Positions 12,647 to 23,459 of a stretch of DNA of 64,000 bases are shown here, piece after piece. The translations under genes and the position numbers were made by a program. Numbering within the stretch: position 1 is the stretch's first letter; each line of letters starts with the position of its first letter. The stretch spans positions 7,975,302 through 8,039,301 of the forward strand of contig OX422215.1 in assembly GCA_949130495.1 (NCBI GenBank), in the 5' to 3' direction. The notes beneath the pieces were generated by a model that saw only the letters and a program-made list of their open reading frames with translations, made no database searches and was not told the origin of the DNA. The DNA comes from Sambucus nigra. Taxonomy: Eukaryota; Streptophyta; Magnoliopsida; Dipsacales; Adoxaceae.

Positions 12647-12672
12647 TAAGGGGGGGGGGGGGGGGGAGAGTA
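12647..12672 (+). other. Polypurine tract of element A with 17-G run
   Basis: gtaa is followed by seventeen G residues (12650-12666) and agagtat, then the 3' LTR. Element E has the same layout on the minus strand, with a run of six G. The long G run could form quadruplexes or be a slippage product. Confidence 0.85.
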
Positions 12673-14625
12673 TGTAACACCCTGTATTTTTAATGATTTA
12701 AATAATTATGTGATTAATTATTTTTGTTGAATTAATTGAACTAAAATGTGAGAATTTAATTGTTAATTAATCCGAATTAAAATAATTATTAACTAGCGTG
12801 CCAAGGTTTAATACTTATTGTTTAGAATTATTGAATATTACTATGTGATATGTAATATGGAATTATAATATTTGATAAATTGTCGAAATTGAGAAATAAT
12901 GCAGTTTGGTAATTTATGTCCGATGCGCGTGTGAGTCGTGTCAAGACTAATTGATTAGGATAAAAAGTGAAATTATTTTTATTAACTCGTGTGGTCATTT
13001 CAAGTTCGCCGTTGAGTTCGAGAGGGTCGAGATAGTCAAAATAGTATACCCGGGTGTTTAGTTTGGGTCCCGGGGCAATTTTAGGCCTAACCGGCGTCCC
13101 GAGAGGGCATTATGGTAAATTGTATTTTTGGGTTTCATTAATGGACGAAAATTGGCAGTTATTTTATCATCCAAGAAAAGTCCTTTAGGGTTGAGAGATA
13201 CAGAAAGTAAAGAACGACCATAGAGGGTGTGAGGGAGAACCAATTTCTAAGAGGGAAGGCCAAATTATCACCACCTTGCATAACCACCACCACCAACGCA
13301 TAGATCGAGAAGAGATGAACGCATCTATACCAACATCACCAAAGGATTCAGACCTTCGATTTAAGATAAGTGTTTATTACTTTCTTTCTTTTAGCAATAA
13401 TCATACTCATGTTAGAGTAGGTGAAATTAATCATGTTTTACATGTTAATTTGATGAAAATTGGAGTTTAAATGATGATTAGAGAATGGGCTAATTAGTTG
13501 TTGATATTCCTTCATGTATGTAAAGGATAAACTATGGAATTGAATCATATATTGATGAATGAATCTGGGTTGATTAAGTTCTTGAATTGAAATTTTGGAA
13601 ACTAGGGTTCATGTGAATTAATTTGGGGATTTTATATAATTATGATGATTAATGACGAATTAATAATCCTAGAATGTTAGGAATGATTTATGACCTGTTA
13701 TGTGTTGATGGGTATTAATGATAAGCTGTTGGGTGTTGAAGCTTAGAGGTTTTTAGGTTCAAAAATGATAGAAAACACTGAAATGCTGTGTAGAAGACGA
13801 AATAGTAGGTCTCGCGCGAAGTTGCTTGAGCGACATGTGGCAGGCGTTCAGACGACATGCCATCTTGTTTGAGAGACAGAGTGAATTTCTGGGAATTTTC
13901 TTAGAGTCCAGTTTTAAGTTCACCGGTTTATTGGAGTGAAAGAAACTGCCCGATGGTAAACTTAAACAAGACAGAATTTCGGAAAAAGTATGTGAGAATT
14001 AATACTTTAATTATTTCGGTATAGAGAGAATGTACCTTGGAGATTAAAAGAGAGATAGTAATCTAAATATTTATATTATACGTAGTGTTGAGATTAAAAT
14101 ACTTATGAGAAGTATATATGTAGGTTGTGGAAATACCTATAAATTTTAATAGGACATGTGTATACCTATTATGCGATATTATTGCTAAGAGCACTAATGG
14201 GTGATAAACCGGGGGTGCAAGAATCTTATAATTACGCACACTAACGAGTGATAACTCGGGGGTGCAGAAACTCTATTGTTAAGTGTACTAATGGGTGATA
14301 ACCCGGGTACAAAGATATTACTGTTAGGTGTACTAATGGGTGATAACCCGGGGGTACAAGAATGATTATTGTTAGGCGCACTTATGAGTGACAACTCGGT
14401 GGTGCTAGATTATTAATGATAAGTGCATTAATGGGTGCTAACCCAGGGATTCAGGATTCTCTTGATAGGTTCACTAATGGGTGATAACCCGGGGGTGATG
14501 GATTATTATTCATAGGTGCATTAATGGGTGCTAACTTGGGGATTTAGGATTTTCTTGATAGGTTCACTAATGGGTCTTAGCTCGGGAGTGCAGGATTAGT
14601 GTATATATATGTATAGGGATGATGT

Positions 14626-14684
<59 letters not shown>

Positions 14685-15740
14685 CTTGTGAATATTTCTA
14701 CCGTGTGAAATTAGTAGACTTGGTAATAATAGTAATAATTACATTGCGCCAAATGGTCTTAACCTAAGGAAGCATGATTAGTGTACATATATAGGGATAA
14801 TGAGACTATATATATATGAGTGTACTTGGGGAACTTTCTAGTTTGTAAAACTAGTAGATACAGTGGAAATGAAAAATAAAATAATCTTAGAGGATAAAAG
14901 ATTAACCATTCGAACGGTGAATAATGAAACTTAGTATGTTAGATAAACTATTTGAATAGCGTATTGTATGGGTGATACGGGAATACTACTAGTGAGCATA
15001 GTTAGTATTAGTATGGTTTCTGACTAGTTAGTCTGGGTGGTATAACTAGGCGAGATTAGATGTACATTAGGCGTGCACAATAGATGAGAGGTGAGAAACT
15101 CATGTGAGAGTTCGATAACTAACATGCGTATAAGACTTGTTTTAAGAACCAGTTTTAAATACCTGCTAAATCATTTTTATACCTCGGGCTCTGACCCATT
15201 TCTTGTATCCCTTTCTCTCGTTATATATATATATATATATATTATATCAAGTGCTCAGCCACAAGAGTACTATAATTAGAGATTGGAGTGTGAGACGTGC
15301 TGCAGCTGTTGTTGAAGTTGTAGGTCCTTGCAGCAGACGCATCTATCTTTTCCATTCAGTTTCATCTAGACTTCTTATCTAGGTCATTTGTCGCCCACTT
15401 CTGGTTCCTTCATCAGAGATATTGTATTCAGTTTAGTTTATGGTTTGGAGTTTTGAACTAGGAGTTTTACCCAGTCTTATTTATTTCAGTATTTGATTCA
15501 TGTTCAGTATGTATTATATTCCTATGTGTAGTGAATGATTTATATTTTAAGACTAAATGAAAATGGATTTACTTGGTTTTACGAATTTGAAATGTTTTGA
15601 CCCCTAGCTTAATTTTATATTAGATGATTAATATGGTTGAATTGTTTTCGACCGTGATGCTAAGAATGAACCAACTGAATATCCTGTTTTAAACTGGTAA
15701 AGGACTCATCACCCTATATTTAATTGGGCGGGGCATCACA
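12673..15740 (+). repeat. 3' LTR of element A
   Basis: It is collinear with 5757-8876 from TGTAACACCCTG to GGGCATCACA. Substitutions are scattered along the whole length, so the insertion is not recent. Repeat blocks differ: the minisatellite at 14184-14600 is longer than its partner, while the CT/AT tract near 15214 is much shorter. Confidence 0.92.
14184..14600 (+). repeat. ~58-bp minisatellite within 3' LTR of A, plus adjacent AT tract
   Basis: About eight copies of the cactaatgggtgataacccg-type unit occur here. An (AT)n tract follows at about 14628-14681. The higher copy number than in the 5' LTR shows expansion or contraction since the LTRs were identical at insertion. Confidence 0.9.
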
Positions 15741-16058
15741 AGATCGAGGACCGAGGTCAATTCTGACCCAAAAGAGGTGACGACCGAGGATCGAGATCAA
15801 TTCTGACCTAAAAGAGGTGACGATCCAAGACCGAGGTCACTTCTGACCTAAAAGAGGTGACGACCGAGGACCAAGGTCAATTTTGTCCTAACTAAGGTGA
15901 TGATCTAAGACCGAGGTCAATTCTGACCTAAAAGAGGTGACGACTGAGGACCGAGGTCAATTATGACTTAACTCAGGTGACGATCCAAGATTGAGGTCAA
16001 TTTTGACCTAAAAGAGGTGACGATCGAAGACTGAGGTCAATTCTGACCTAAAAGAGGT
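15741..16058. repeat. 40-bp tandem array, right part
   Basis: Eight units with exact 40-bp spacing occur here (for example 15751, 15791, 15831, 15871). They have the same dyad and alternating flavours as 5345-5756. This is the continuation of the array split by element A. The array stops at aaagaggtg, after which non-repetitive sequence begins. Confidence 0.95.
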
Positions 16059-17400
16059 GTACACTTTCTTCGGGAAAATCGTGTATTCTGCTAGGGATAT
16101 AGATTGGATTTCGGATTCCACTGGGGAATAGTGAATGAGCTAGGAAAATTTAGGTCGTCTTTTGGAGATGTTGCTGGGGAGAATGATTCTCTGGAATTCC
16201 TGCCAAGGGTATAAAAAAAATAATTTCCTTGGTGAGCAAGGTGCTAGAATTAATGACTCTGTTAGGGACTTTTGCTCGATGTTCCGATGGGAGAGGTGTA
16301 ATCGACAATCGAAGAAGAATTTTTCTCTGCAGGCAGTGCGTCAGGTTTTGAATGGCCTGACGAGCGAGCAGGTCAGCATTCTTCTGTCCTTGAGACTGTT
16401 CTTTTCCTTTGATGTCATTTTATTGACACTGATCCTTCACTTTCACTGGGAAGTTACAGGTGACCTTTTATCCGTGGGGGATGTCTATTCAGTACACTAG
16501 GGTAACTGGGGGACATGTGCAGATGCTGAGCCTGTTGGTGCATGAGTTAGTCCACTTCTAGTATCTTTAGGAGAGGGTGGTCCGTCATATTGTGAAGGAC
16601 AAGGTTGCGAGGCCCCTTATGTTCATGAGGCGCATGCGAGAAATGTTCGATGATGCTCGGGTGGCTGCGATGATGGGGGAGCCATACTCCCTGTACACTG
16701 ACATAGCGGTGATGTATGACTACATGGACTTCATCACGAGTTGGTTGATGCCCCCTAGCATTTATGATGAGATGCCTCTCCCTAAAGTGGGCTCGAGTCG
16801 GCAAGTGGGGTCTTCTCATAGGGCAAGTGGTGCAACTATGTCAGCGACGGCGACAATGACTTCAGGGTCTTCTTTTGTACAGTTGCATTCCCCTAGTTAG
16901 AACCTTCGACGGGTTGATGGGGGTTTGTGCGTCTATATCATCGCCCTCATGCGATGGACCCGGAGGAGTTGGGTCTGACGGAGGAGGTTCTTCGGCCTGC
17001 GGTACGTCTTTTCCTTTGATTTCCTTCTCTTTACTCATGCTTAACTAATTTGATCTTTTTTATTCTTCCTTGTATCATATCAATGTTTCAACCACCTGGA
17101 TGAAGGACATCAGGGACTGGATATCCTCGACGTCTGCTCACATTCGTGAGGCGGTTTCGGTTCCTTCTTGCTTGGTGTCATCTGCGTCGTCTGGGGAAGG
17201 ATCCAACTTTGGTAGTGAGGGCATGTCATCTCCCCGCAGGGGGAAGAGGGCACGCCGCAGGGATGGGGGATCCTAGAGAGAGAGAGAGAAGAGAGAGAAG
17301 AAAGAGGGAGAGAGAGAGAGAGCTTGGGTTCGGGATGAGTCCCGTTGTTTTTTCTTCTTTTTCTGCAAAATGTTAATGTAACACAGCCAAATAAATGCAA
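16059..17400 (+). pseudogene. Intron-bearing antisense gene relic of element O (gene 1)
   Basis: This lies on the plus strand, opposite to O's pol. Protein-like stretches in different frames are joined by intron-like gaps. AVRQVLNGLTSEQ ends at gtcagc (about 16370); a pyrimidine-rich gap ends at ctattcag (16493); then VTGGHVQMLSLLVHELVHF is followed by two stops, and RRMREMFDDARVAAMM and a hydrophilic Ser-rich tail run to 16900. A second gap runs from gcggtacgt (about 17001) to about 17080, and the tail ends with RRGKRARRRDGGS at 17276. An aataaatg poly(A)-like signal lies near 17390. I do not recognise the family. Position and style resemble the extra 3' genes of Tat elements. Stops and frame changes make it non-functional. 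Confidence 0.5.
17280..17329. repeat. GA-rich microsatellite
   Basis: An impure (GA)n tract lies directly after the end of the gene 1 relic. It is a simple repeat with no coding meaning. Confidence 0.9.
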
Positions 17401-17829
17401 ATGAAAGAATGCATTTTTTTTGGTTAATTTTCTTATTTAGTGGTTAATGCACATGCTCTTTTTACTTTGTTGCTGAGATCATAAAAAGAATTTTGAAAAT
17501 TGATTCGAGTAGTATTTTTTTTAAAATGAGATTAGTAAAGCATAAGTATAAGGGAAATTCAAAATTCCCTTCAGATGAAAATTATTTTTGGTGTTTTTTT
17601 TACCGAAGAGGAAAAAGGGAAATTTACCAAAATGGGTGGTTATCGATCGGCATGACCCTTGTCCCGCCTATCGGCATGTTGGTCTAGTCTAATTAATAGA
17701 AGGTTTTGATTGTACTTTCTTCAATTTCTTGGTACTTGGTGGGGCAAGTTTTACTCCAATTTTTGCAGGGTTCCTTGTCTTGGCTTGAGAGCCTCCAAGT
17801 ATTAAAAGGGGGGGGAGGGGGAGGGGCGT
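17401..17829 (+). other. Spacer of O with possible promoter for antisense gene 2
   Basis: There is no ORF of interest. The spacer holds a cgatcggcatgaccc...gcctatcggc motif (17645-17675) resembling one in O's LTR (about 48127-48170). It ends with gtattaaaagggggggga (about 17798-17815), a TATA-like box with a G-rich run. With element T removed, this box would lie roughly 110 bp upstream of the ATG at 29778, so it may be that gene's promoter. The role is inferred from position. Confidence 0.35.
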
Positions 17830-18427
17830 TGTTGATGTAAAAAATTAGATCACTCTAATAATTCAATCACAGATAAATAAATGAGACGAAATATTTTAAA
17901 GTGGTTCAGCCTTATAAGAATGGCCTACATCCACTGTTATTTTATTGCTGAGTGTTTGAGAATTCTCGATTACAAGAAATTCCGTTCTGGATCCCAAAGT
18001 TTGGATTCATGATCAGATCCCCTACAATGAGGATTGTACAACGTATTTATAGCCTTGAGGCTGTCATATGAAAGGGTAATACATTTAATGCCCTTTAAGC
18101 GTGTGCGTCTAAAAGATAAGCATTTAATGAACCAGTTGAACTGTTGGTTATTCATCAATTAATGCTCTGTTCGAGATGCAGCTCGGACCGCCTGAGTAGC
18201 TCGGACCGCCTAAGCTTTCTGATATTCAAGAGTTCCTCGAAGAGGTCTGTTCCTCGGAGCATAAGAGTTCCTCGGAGAGGTCTGTTCCTCGGAGGGTATG
18301 AGTTCCTCGGAGTAACATGGTTCCTCGGAGCGTGTGATTATCTCGGAAGTGCATGTTGTTGCCATGTAGATAGCCACGTGTCTTCATATGATTGGTCCAA
18401 GTCAGCATATTAAATTTGGTATCAACA
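17830..18427 (-). repeat. LTR of T (3' LTR in element sense)
   Basis: It is near-identical to 29115-29695 but ~17 bp longer, because a tandem block of gttcctcggag-type units (about 18230-18350) has one more unit. Terminal heptamers TGTTGAT/ATCAACA are perfect inverted repeats. On the minus strand it is preceded by a G-rich polypurine tract (18428-18441, seen here as gaagcccccaatat). Confidence 0.93.
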
Positions 18428-18732
18428 GAAGCCCCCAATATTTCATAGTTCGAAATTTGAGGAGTATGGAACATTCTTTCTCAGAATACGGTAGCTTTAA
18501 ATAGTTCTTCCTGATTTTTAGGATCATCTCCCTTGTATTTATTTATCCTTCCCAATTCGTAGAATCATGCTTTTTTAGGACTTTTCTGCTCGCTTCGGTT
18601 CCCACGTCACTTTTCGTCTTTTTAGCCGCTGTTGTTCCCTTTGATTCCCGCGCCAACATTTAATGCCTTTTTAGCCGCCGATAACGTAATCATCCTTTTT
18701 ATAATCATTACTTCGCCAGTTCCCAAGGCAAG

Positions 18733-18741
18733 GTATTTAAA
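18733..18741 (+). promoter_or_regulatory. TATA-like box upstream of antisense gene a
   Basis: gtatttaaac lies about 175 bp before the ATG at 18912, followed by a pyrimidine-rich leader. Spacing and sequence suit a plant core promoter reading opposite to the retrotransposon's own transcription. Confidence 0.45.
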
Positions 18742-18911
18742 CTTCACAGAGACTCCCATCGTCTTCTATCTTTTCAAAATTTCATCTTCGAGTTTTTCAT
18801 TGTCTTCTACTCTCTTGTGCGTTCATCTCTTCCGTCGTTCATTGTCAACAGCTTCAGTCTTTTTTCTGTAAGATCCTCTTTCTTCTTCTTCATTTCTTTT
18901 AATTCATCATC

Positions 18912-21092
18912 ATGGTTTACCCAGTTGAGTCTCTTGACAAATTTCGATCTGATTTTTCCATTCCCTCTTGGGTTGTCTTGGAAGAGCTTTCTGAGCCTTC
19001 TAATTATTTCAATTTGGCTGAGGGACATTGGTTCCCCAGTCTCTTTTTTGCTGAGTGTGGATTTTCTTTTCCACCAAATCCTCTGTGTTTGGAATTCTGT
19101 CAGTACTTTGATGTTGTTCCTGCACGAATAGCCCCCAACACCTGGAGAATAGTTAATGGGGTGCATAAATTAAATCAAGTGCATGGAACTCGTATAGGGA
19201 TTCCAGAAATCATGTACTGCTATAGATGGGAAGTTAATGATAATATTTATTATTTAAAAACTAGGTTTATAAATAGAGCCGTAGTAGTCAATCTCCCTGA
19301 TGCCAACAGGGATTATTTTGAACATGAGGTTGTTGTAAAAAATTGGCAACACCCTCCTTTAATCGGAGATGAGGTTTACCAGGGTCCCAGATGCCCTCCT
19401 TATGGCAATGGGATAGGTTATTTTTATTTTATTTTATTTTATTTATCTTGAAATCATGTTTGTTTTATGTTTGATAAAATGTGTTACTGATAACAATGTT
19501 TGTTTATTTGCAGTTGATAGCAAGAGAAAGTGCCCAAAAGAAACAGATGTCAATATAAGGCATTTGGGACTTATCTAGGGTTTGCATCAAAGGGTTGCCG
19601 ACGAGCACATCAGGTCGGCTTCGTATTTTTCCAGTACAAGAGCTACACAACCTCCTTCACTGCTCGTCCAGTGATCATTGAAGCAGAGCCAGTACCAGCC
19701 TCTGCAAGTTCTTCGCCTGAATCCCACATTCCTTTGAGCGAAAGGATGAAGAAAAGAAGACCTCCCACCTTGTTTGAGAAGACTGCCTCCGGTTCTGGTG
19801 AGGCAAAGAGGAGCAGGATCGATGTCCCAAAGGAGGGGACAAAGAAAACTGCTGCAGCTCCTCCAGCTGCTCTTGTAAAAATTACCGAGAAGCCCGCAGT
19901 GGCTCCGAGAAGGTCTGCTGCTCCGGGAGAGGTGATTGTGATATCACCGACCAAGGGTTCTTCCTTGGCTGTACCTGTTCCCCTGAGGAGGCTGAAAAAG
20001 AGCTCCTCGGTCAATTTGGCTGATACCATCATTTAGCCCCCAGCTGTTGGGACTGAAGTTCCCACTTTTGTTCCCCCGAGCTCTGACATGAGCTCGGTAA
20101 AGTCCTTGACCATTCCCGAGGTGCAAGGTAATAAAGATAACCTTACTCGGGATATGGTTTCTTTGGCTGCTCGTCATCTTGCTTCAGTAAGTACCTTTAC
20201 ATTGAACTTTTCGTATTTTCCTTTGTCATTTCTTATTTCTAACTTGCTTTCTTTTTCTGTTCATAGTTGACGAGCTGCTTTAACATAATCCTGAAAAAGG
20301 ATGAAGCAATTAAAGCCTCATGCTCCTCGTCCAGTGTGGAGGGAGCTATGGAAGAGGCTATCAAATCTTTGGAAGATTCTCGCCAGCAGTATGCCACTGA
20401 TAAGGCTATCTGGGAGAGAAAGCTTGCCTCCTTCGAGCAAGAAACAGCTCGAGTTGTTAATGCCTCCAAAGAGTTGGAGAAGAAAAAGGCTGCCTTGGAG
20501 AAGGCAAATAAAGAGCTCGGAGAGAAACTCAGGGATGAAGGGGAGCTTGAGAATAAGCTCAAAGTTGCTGAGGAGAGGTTGGTCCAGCCCCAGGAAAACT
20601 CGACAGAAAGAGGAAGCTGAACAAAAACTGAAAGCTGCTGATGATTTGTTATCCGAGAAGCTTGCCTTGGAGAAGGCCAAAAGGAAAGCTGCTTTGAAGA
20701 AGTCCTTCATCTCTGGCTGGGACAAGGGGTGGAATAAGGGGTGTGCTTCCATGGCCTCTCAAGTGGACTATGGAAGTCTAAAGTATTTTAGGGACGGATG
20801 GGTTGCTGCCCTTCAGGAAATGAAGGTCGACGAATCATCCGAGCTCTTCCAGAGACACATCCCTGGTCCCCCTCCTACTCCAGAAGAATTAGAAGAGGAC
20901 GAAGCTACCTCTAAGGAGTCTTCAATGGTAGTGGGAGAACATGCCCTAACCAACCAGCATGCTACCGAGCAACTTGTTTCTTCTTCCGAGCAACAGTTGG
21001 CGCTTTCCGAACAACCCACTGTTCCCTCCGAGCAACCTGCTTCCTCCTCCCAACCTTCCGAGAAGGTTTTGGGAGATAAGGAAAAGGTGTAA
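18912..21092 (+). pseudogene. Antisense gene a of T: Transposase_28-like head plus coiled coil, two introns
   Basis: Exon 1 (18912-19416) encodes a globular domain containing PPNPLCLEFCQYFDVVPARI and APNTWRI, which resembles the plant Transposase_28 / 'putative gypsy-type transposon' family (PF04195, from memory). Intron 1 would run 19417-19513 (GT...tttgcag), but the next frame needs one indel. Exon 2 is proline- and serine-rich with one stop at 20034 (TAG, a likely former CAG). Intron 2 (20187-20266) has GTAAGT, a ttctaact branch-like site and ttcatag, and joins the frames in phase 0. Exon 3 is a Glu/Lys coiled coil with one frameshift near 20610, then SGWDKGWNKG and an acidic SEQ-rich tail to the stop at 21092. 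An aataaaa signal follows near 21170. The defects are few, so decay is recent. Function is unknown. Confidence 0.7.
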
Positions 21093-21277
21093 TATTGTTT
21101 GGGTTTACGTTTCTATTTTTCTTTTTTGTCAAATGTAACCAAGATGTTTGTAACTCTGCACTATGATCTAATAAAATTTGAGTTTTCTTCTATACGGTTG
21201 TCTCTTTTCTATTTGTATTCTGTCTTGATCTTCTTTTTGATGATTATTTTTTCTTTCTCTGCTAGTTTCTGTCCGGG

Positions 21278-22549
21278 ATGGATCTTCTATCTACCAATGA
21301 TACAAAGCTGATGCAGCAATGTAATGAATATTATAAGGCTGGTCACACAAACCTGAGTGCATCAGAAGTTGCTGATATCCTTGGTCATGGTGCTTCAGAA
21401 CAGGCAGTTGAAGCATATCAGTACCTGAAGTGTTTACTTGACCGAGCTGTAGCCAATAATGTGGCTTACTATGAAATGATCGAGGATCTTCAGTGTACCC
21501 TCGAAGACCTTCAGAATCAGTACAAAGAATCAACTGCCTTACTGCATGAGGGGTACGAGAAGAAGTATAAGATGATCGTTGCTGACAAGGGCTACGAGAA
21601 TCTTTTTGCTGGGTATGATCTGAGGGAGAGAACTCTAAAGGGTGAGGTTGAATAATGCAGATAGATTGCCGAGATGCTAGAGCAAGAGAATAACAATTTA
21701 CATAAGGAGCTAGCGCAGTTGAAGTCTGCAGCTTCTTCTTCAACAACCCTAATCCCAGTGACTGATGAGGGGTTTTCATTTTTAGAGGTTGAGAATGCCA
21801 AATTAAGGGAAGAGTTGGACACCTTGAGGAGGTAGGGCACTTCCACATCTCCTCAGGGACGAGCAAGAGCTCCTCGACGGCGAGGAAGAGCATCTCAGGT
21901 GCTGGTCGAGGAACAGAGGACAACGTCTGCCTTAGAGAACCAAGCATTCCAATTAATGGCTAAGAACCAGGCTTTGTCTGACATGTCAAAGAAGATAAGG
22001 GACTTGGAGAAACAACTCTCTGTGAAGAAATCAGTCTTGGAGAATAAAGAGTTTTTCATCAATAATCTCCACGAGCAGCTAGAAAGGCTAACATATCAGT
22101 TCCACAAACAACCCAGGGAATTCTGGATGGCTGGATACAACGAAGCACTATTCCATTTGGATGATCGTATCCAGAATGCCAACAATGAGGGCTACAAGCA
22201 AGGCTGGCTGAATGCCTTAGGTGTGTTGAAGCTCGAACAAGGACACTATCTATGGGAATACTATGATCCCGGGTTTCTTGACCTGCCCATGCCACTGTAC
22301 AGCTTGGAGATGGAGTGGATCCCTGCTCGGACCATTCCTCGAAGCTTAATTTCAAAATACCTCGGTGACTATAATCTTCACTCTCAAATCGAGGTATCTC
22401 GTCCTGAGCATTTATTAGACCGACCTTCTGTGATGAATGTCAGGATGCTGAAGGATTTGAACTTCATCAATTCTCCTCAGTCTTTAAATGATCCGCCTGC
22501 TGGCGAGGAACCTGTATCGAAAGCTGAGGGGAAAAGACCAATAGAATAG
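21278..22549 (+). pseudogene. Antisense gene b of T: coiled-coil protein with conserved tail
   Basis: One frame runs from MDLLSTND at 21278 to GKRPIE at 22549, broken only by three stops (near 21653, 21659 and 21833). The upstream ctctgctag at ~21264 looks like a splice acceptor, so a first exon may be missing or unrecognised. The product would be a long Gln/Glu-rich coiled coil, then a basic RARAPRRRGRA patch, more coiled coil (KKIRDLEKQL), and a C-terminal block (FWMAGYNEAL, YKQGWLNALG). That block recalls the GWDKGWNKG region of gene a, so a and b may share an ancestor. Poly(A)-like sequence follows. I do not know a function. Confidence 0.6.
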
Positions 22550-22837
22550 GAATTTTTGATGTAACAGTTAGTATATATATCAATGTAATTTTCATTTTAT
22601 TATCAATGTAACTTGTAATTTATTTTGAATTTAATGAAAGACTTTCATTCTTGCTTTTAAATCTCATTTTCTATTATCTTGTAGTTAGCAAATACTTTAT
22701 ATTCATGTATCTCTTGTTTAAAAGATAATAATATTGTCTTGTTCATCGACCAAAAAAGTTACAAATATCAGTAATGTTGCTCGATCACTTAATAGTAAAG
22801 TAATGAGTATAAAAATGTTTAAAATTTTTCCAACCAA
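22550..22837. other. AT-rich spacer, no gene seen
   Basis: This non-coding stretch after antisense gene b contains aatgaaag and similar poly(A)-like motifs suitable for 3' processing of gene b. Nothing else is recognised. Confidence 0.5.
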
Positions 22838-23330
22838 CCAAGGTTGTTAAATTGTACTCGTCGACCAACTACGGTTAGTGGGTTCTTATCCCCGACCAGC
22901 CATACTTGGTAAATTTTTGTCTTTTTCATAAAATGTGTCTGACCAACCAAGGTCAATAAATTCTCCTCGTCGACCAACTAAGTTGGTACAGTTTGGAATA
23001 TTTTCTCCTCGTCGACCAACTAAGTTGGTACAGTTTGGAATATTTTCTCCTCGTCGACCAACTATGCTGGTACAATTTGGAATATTTTCCTTTCCTAGCC
23101 AAACAGGTTGGCATTTTTAGGAATATTTCTCCTCGTCGACCAACTACAGTTAGTGGGTTTTTATCCCCGACCAACCATACTTGGTACAGTTTGGAATTTT
23201 TTCTCCTCGTCGATCAACTAGGTTGGTACAGTTTGGAATTTTTTCTCCTCGTCGACCAACTATGTTGGTACAGTTTGGAATTTTTTCTCCTCGTCGACCA
23301 ACTAAGTTGGTACAGTTTGGAATATTTCTG
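22838..23330. repeat. 42-bp tandem array of element T
   Basis: Units beginning ctcctcgtcg recur at 22963, 23005, 23047, 23129, 23203, 23245 and 23287, mostly 42 bp apart, with degenerate copies before and between them. Each unit holds the dyad ACCAACT-a-AGTTGGT. The array lies between integrase and the antisense genes. Hypervariable tandem repeats in the 3' part of Tat elements are a known source of plant satellites. Confidence 0.95.
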
Positions 23331-23459
23331 TGAGTAGTCTGTCGAGTTTTGCCGAGTAGTGCATAGCACTAGTATTCCCCGAAAATGTTTCAATAAATAG
23401 AGAGACTTGCAGAATATTTTCATTTTATTCATACTGATGGAAACTGCGTTACATATACA

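Noticed and set aside
17110..17400. 96-codon minus-strand Ser/Leu-rich ORF
   Set aside because: It arises from the GA-rich repeat and the reverse of the gene 1 relic.
18807..20752. Minus-strand ORFs at 18807-19166, 19643-20032 and 20318-20752
   Set aside because: They are shadows of the plus-strand antisense genes, without family resemblance and out of step with T's gag-pol.
21291..21947. 218-codon minus-strand ORF
   Set aside because: It lies opposite antisense gene b, whose coiled-coil frame spans the same region with consistent composition; the minus reading has no domain.
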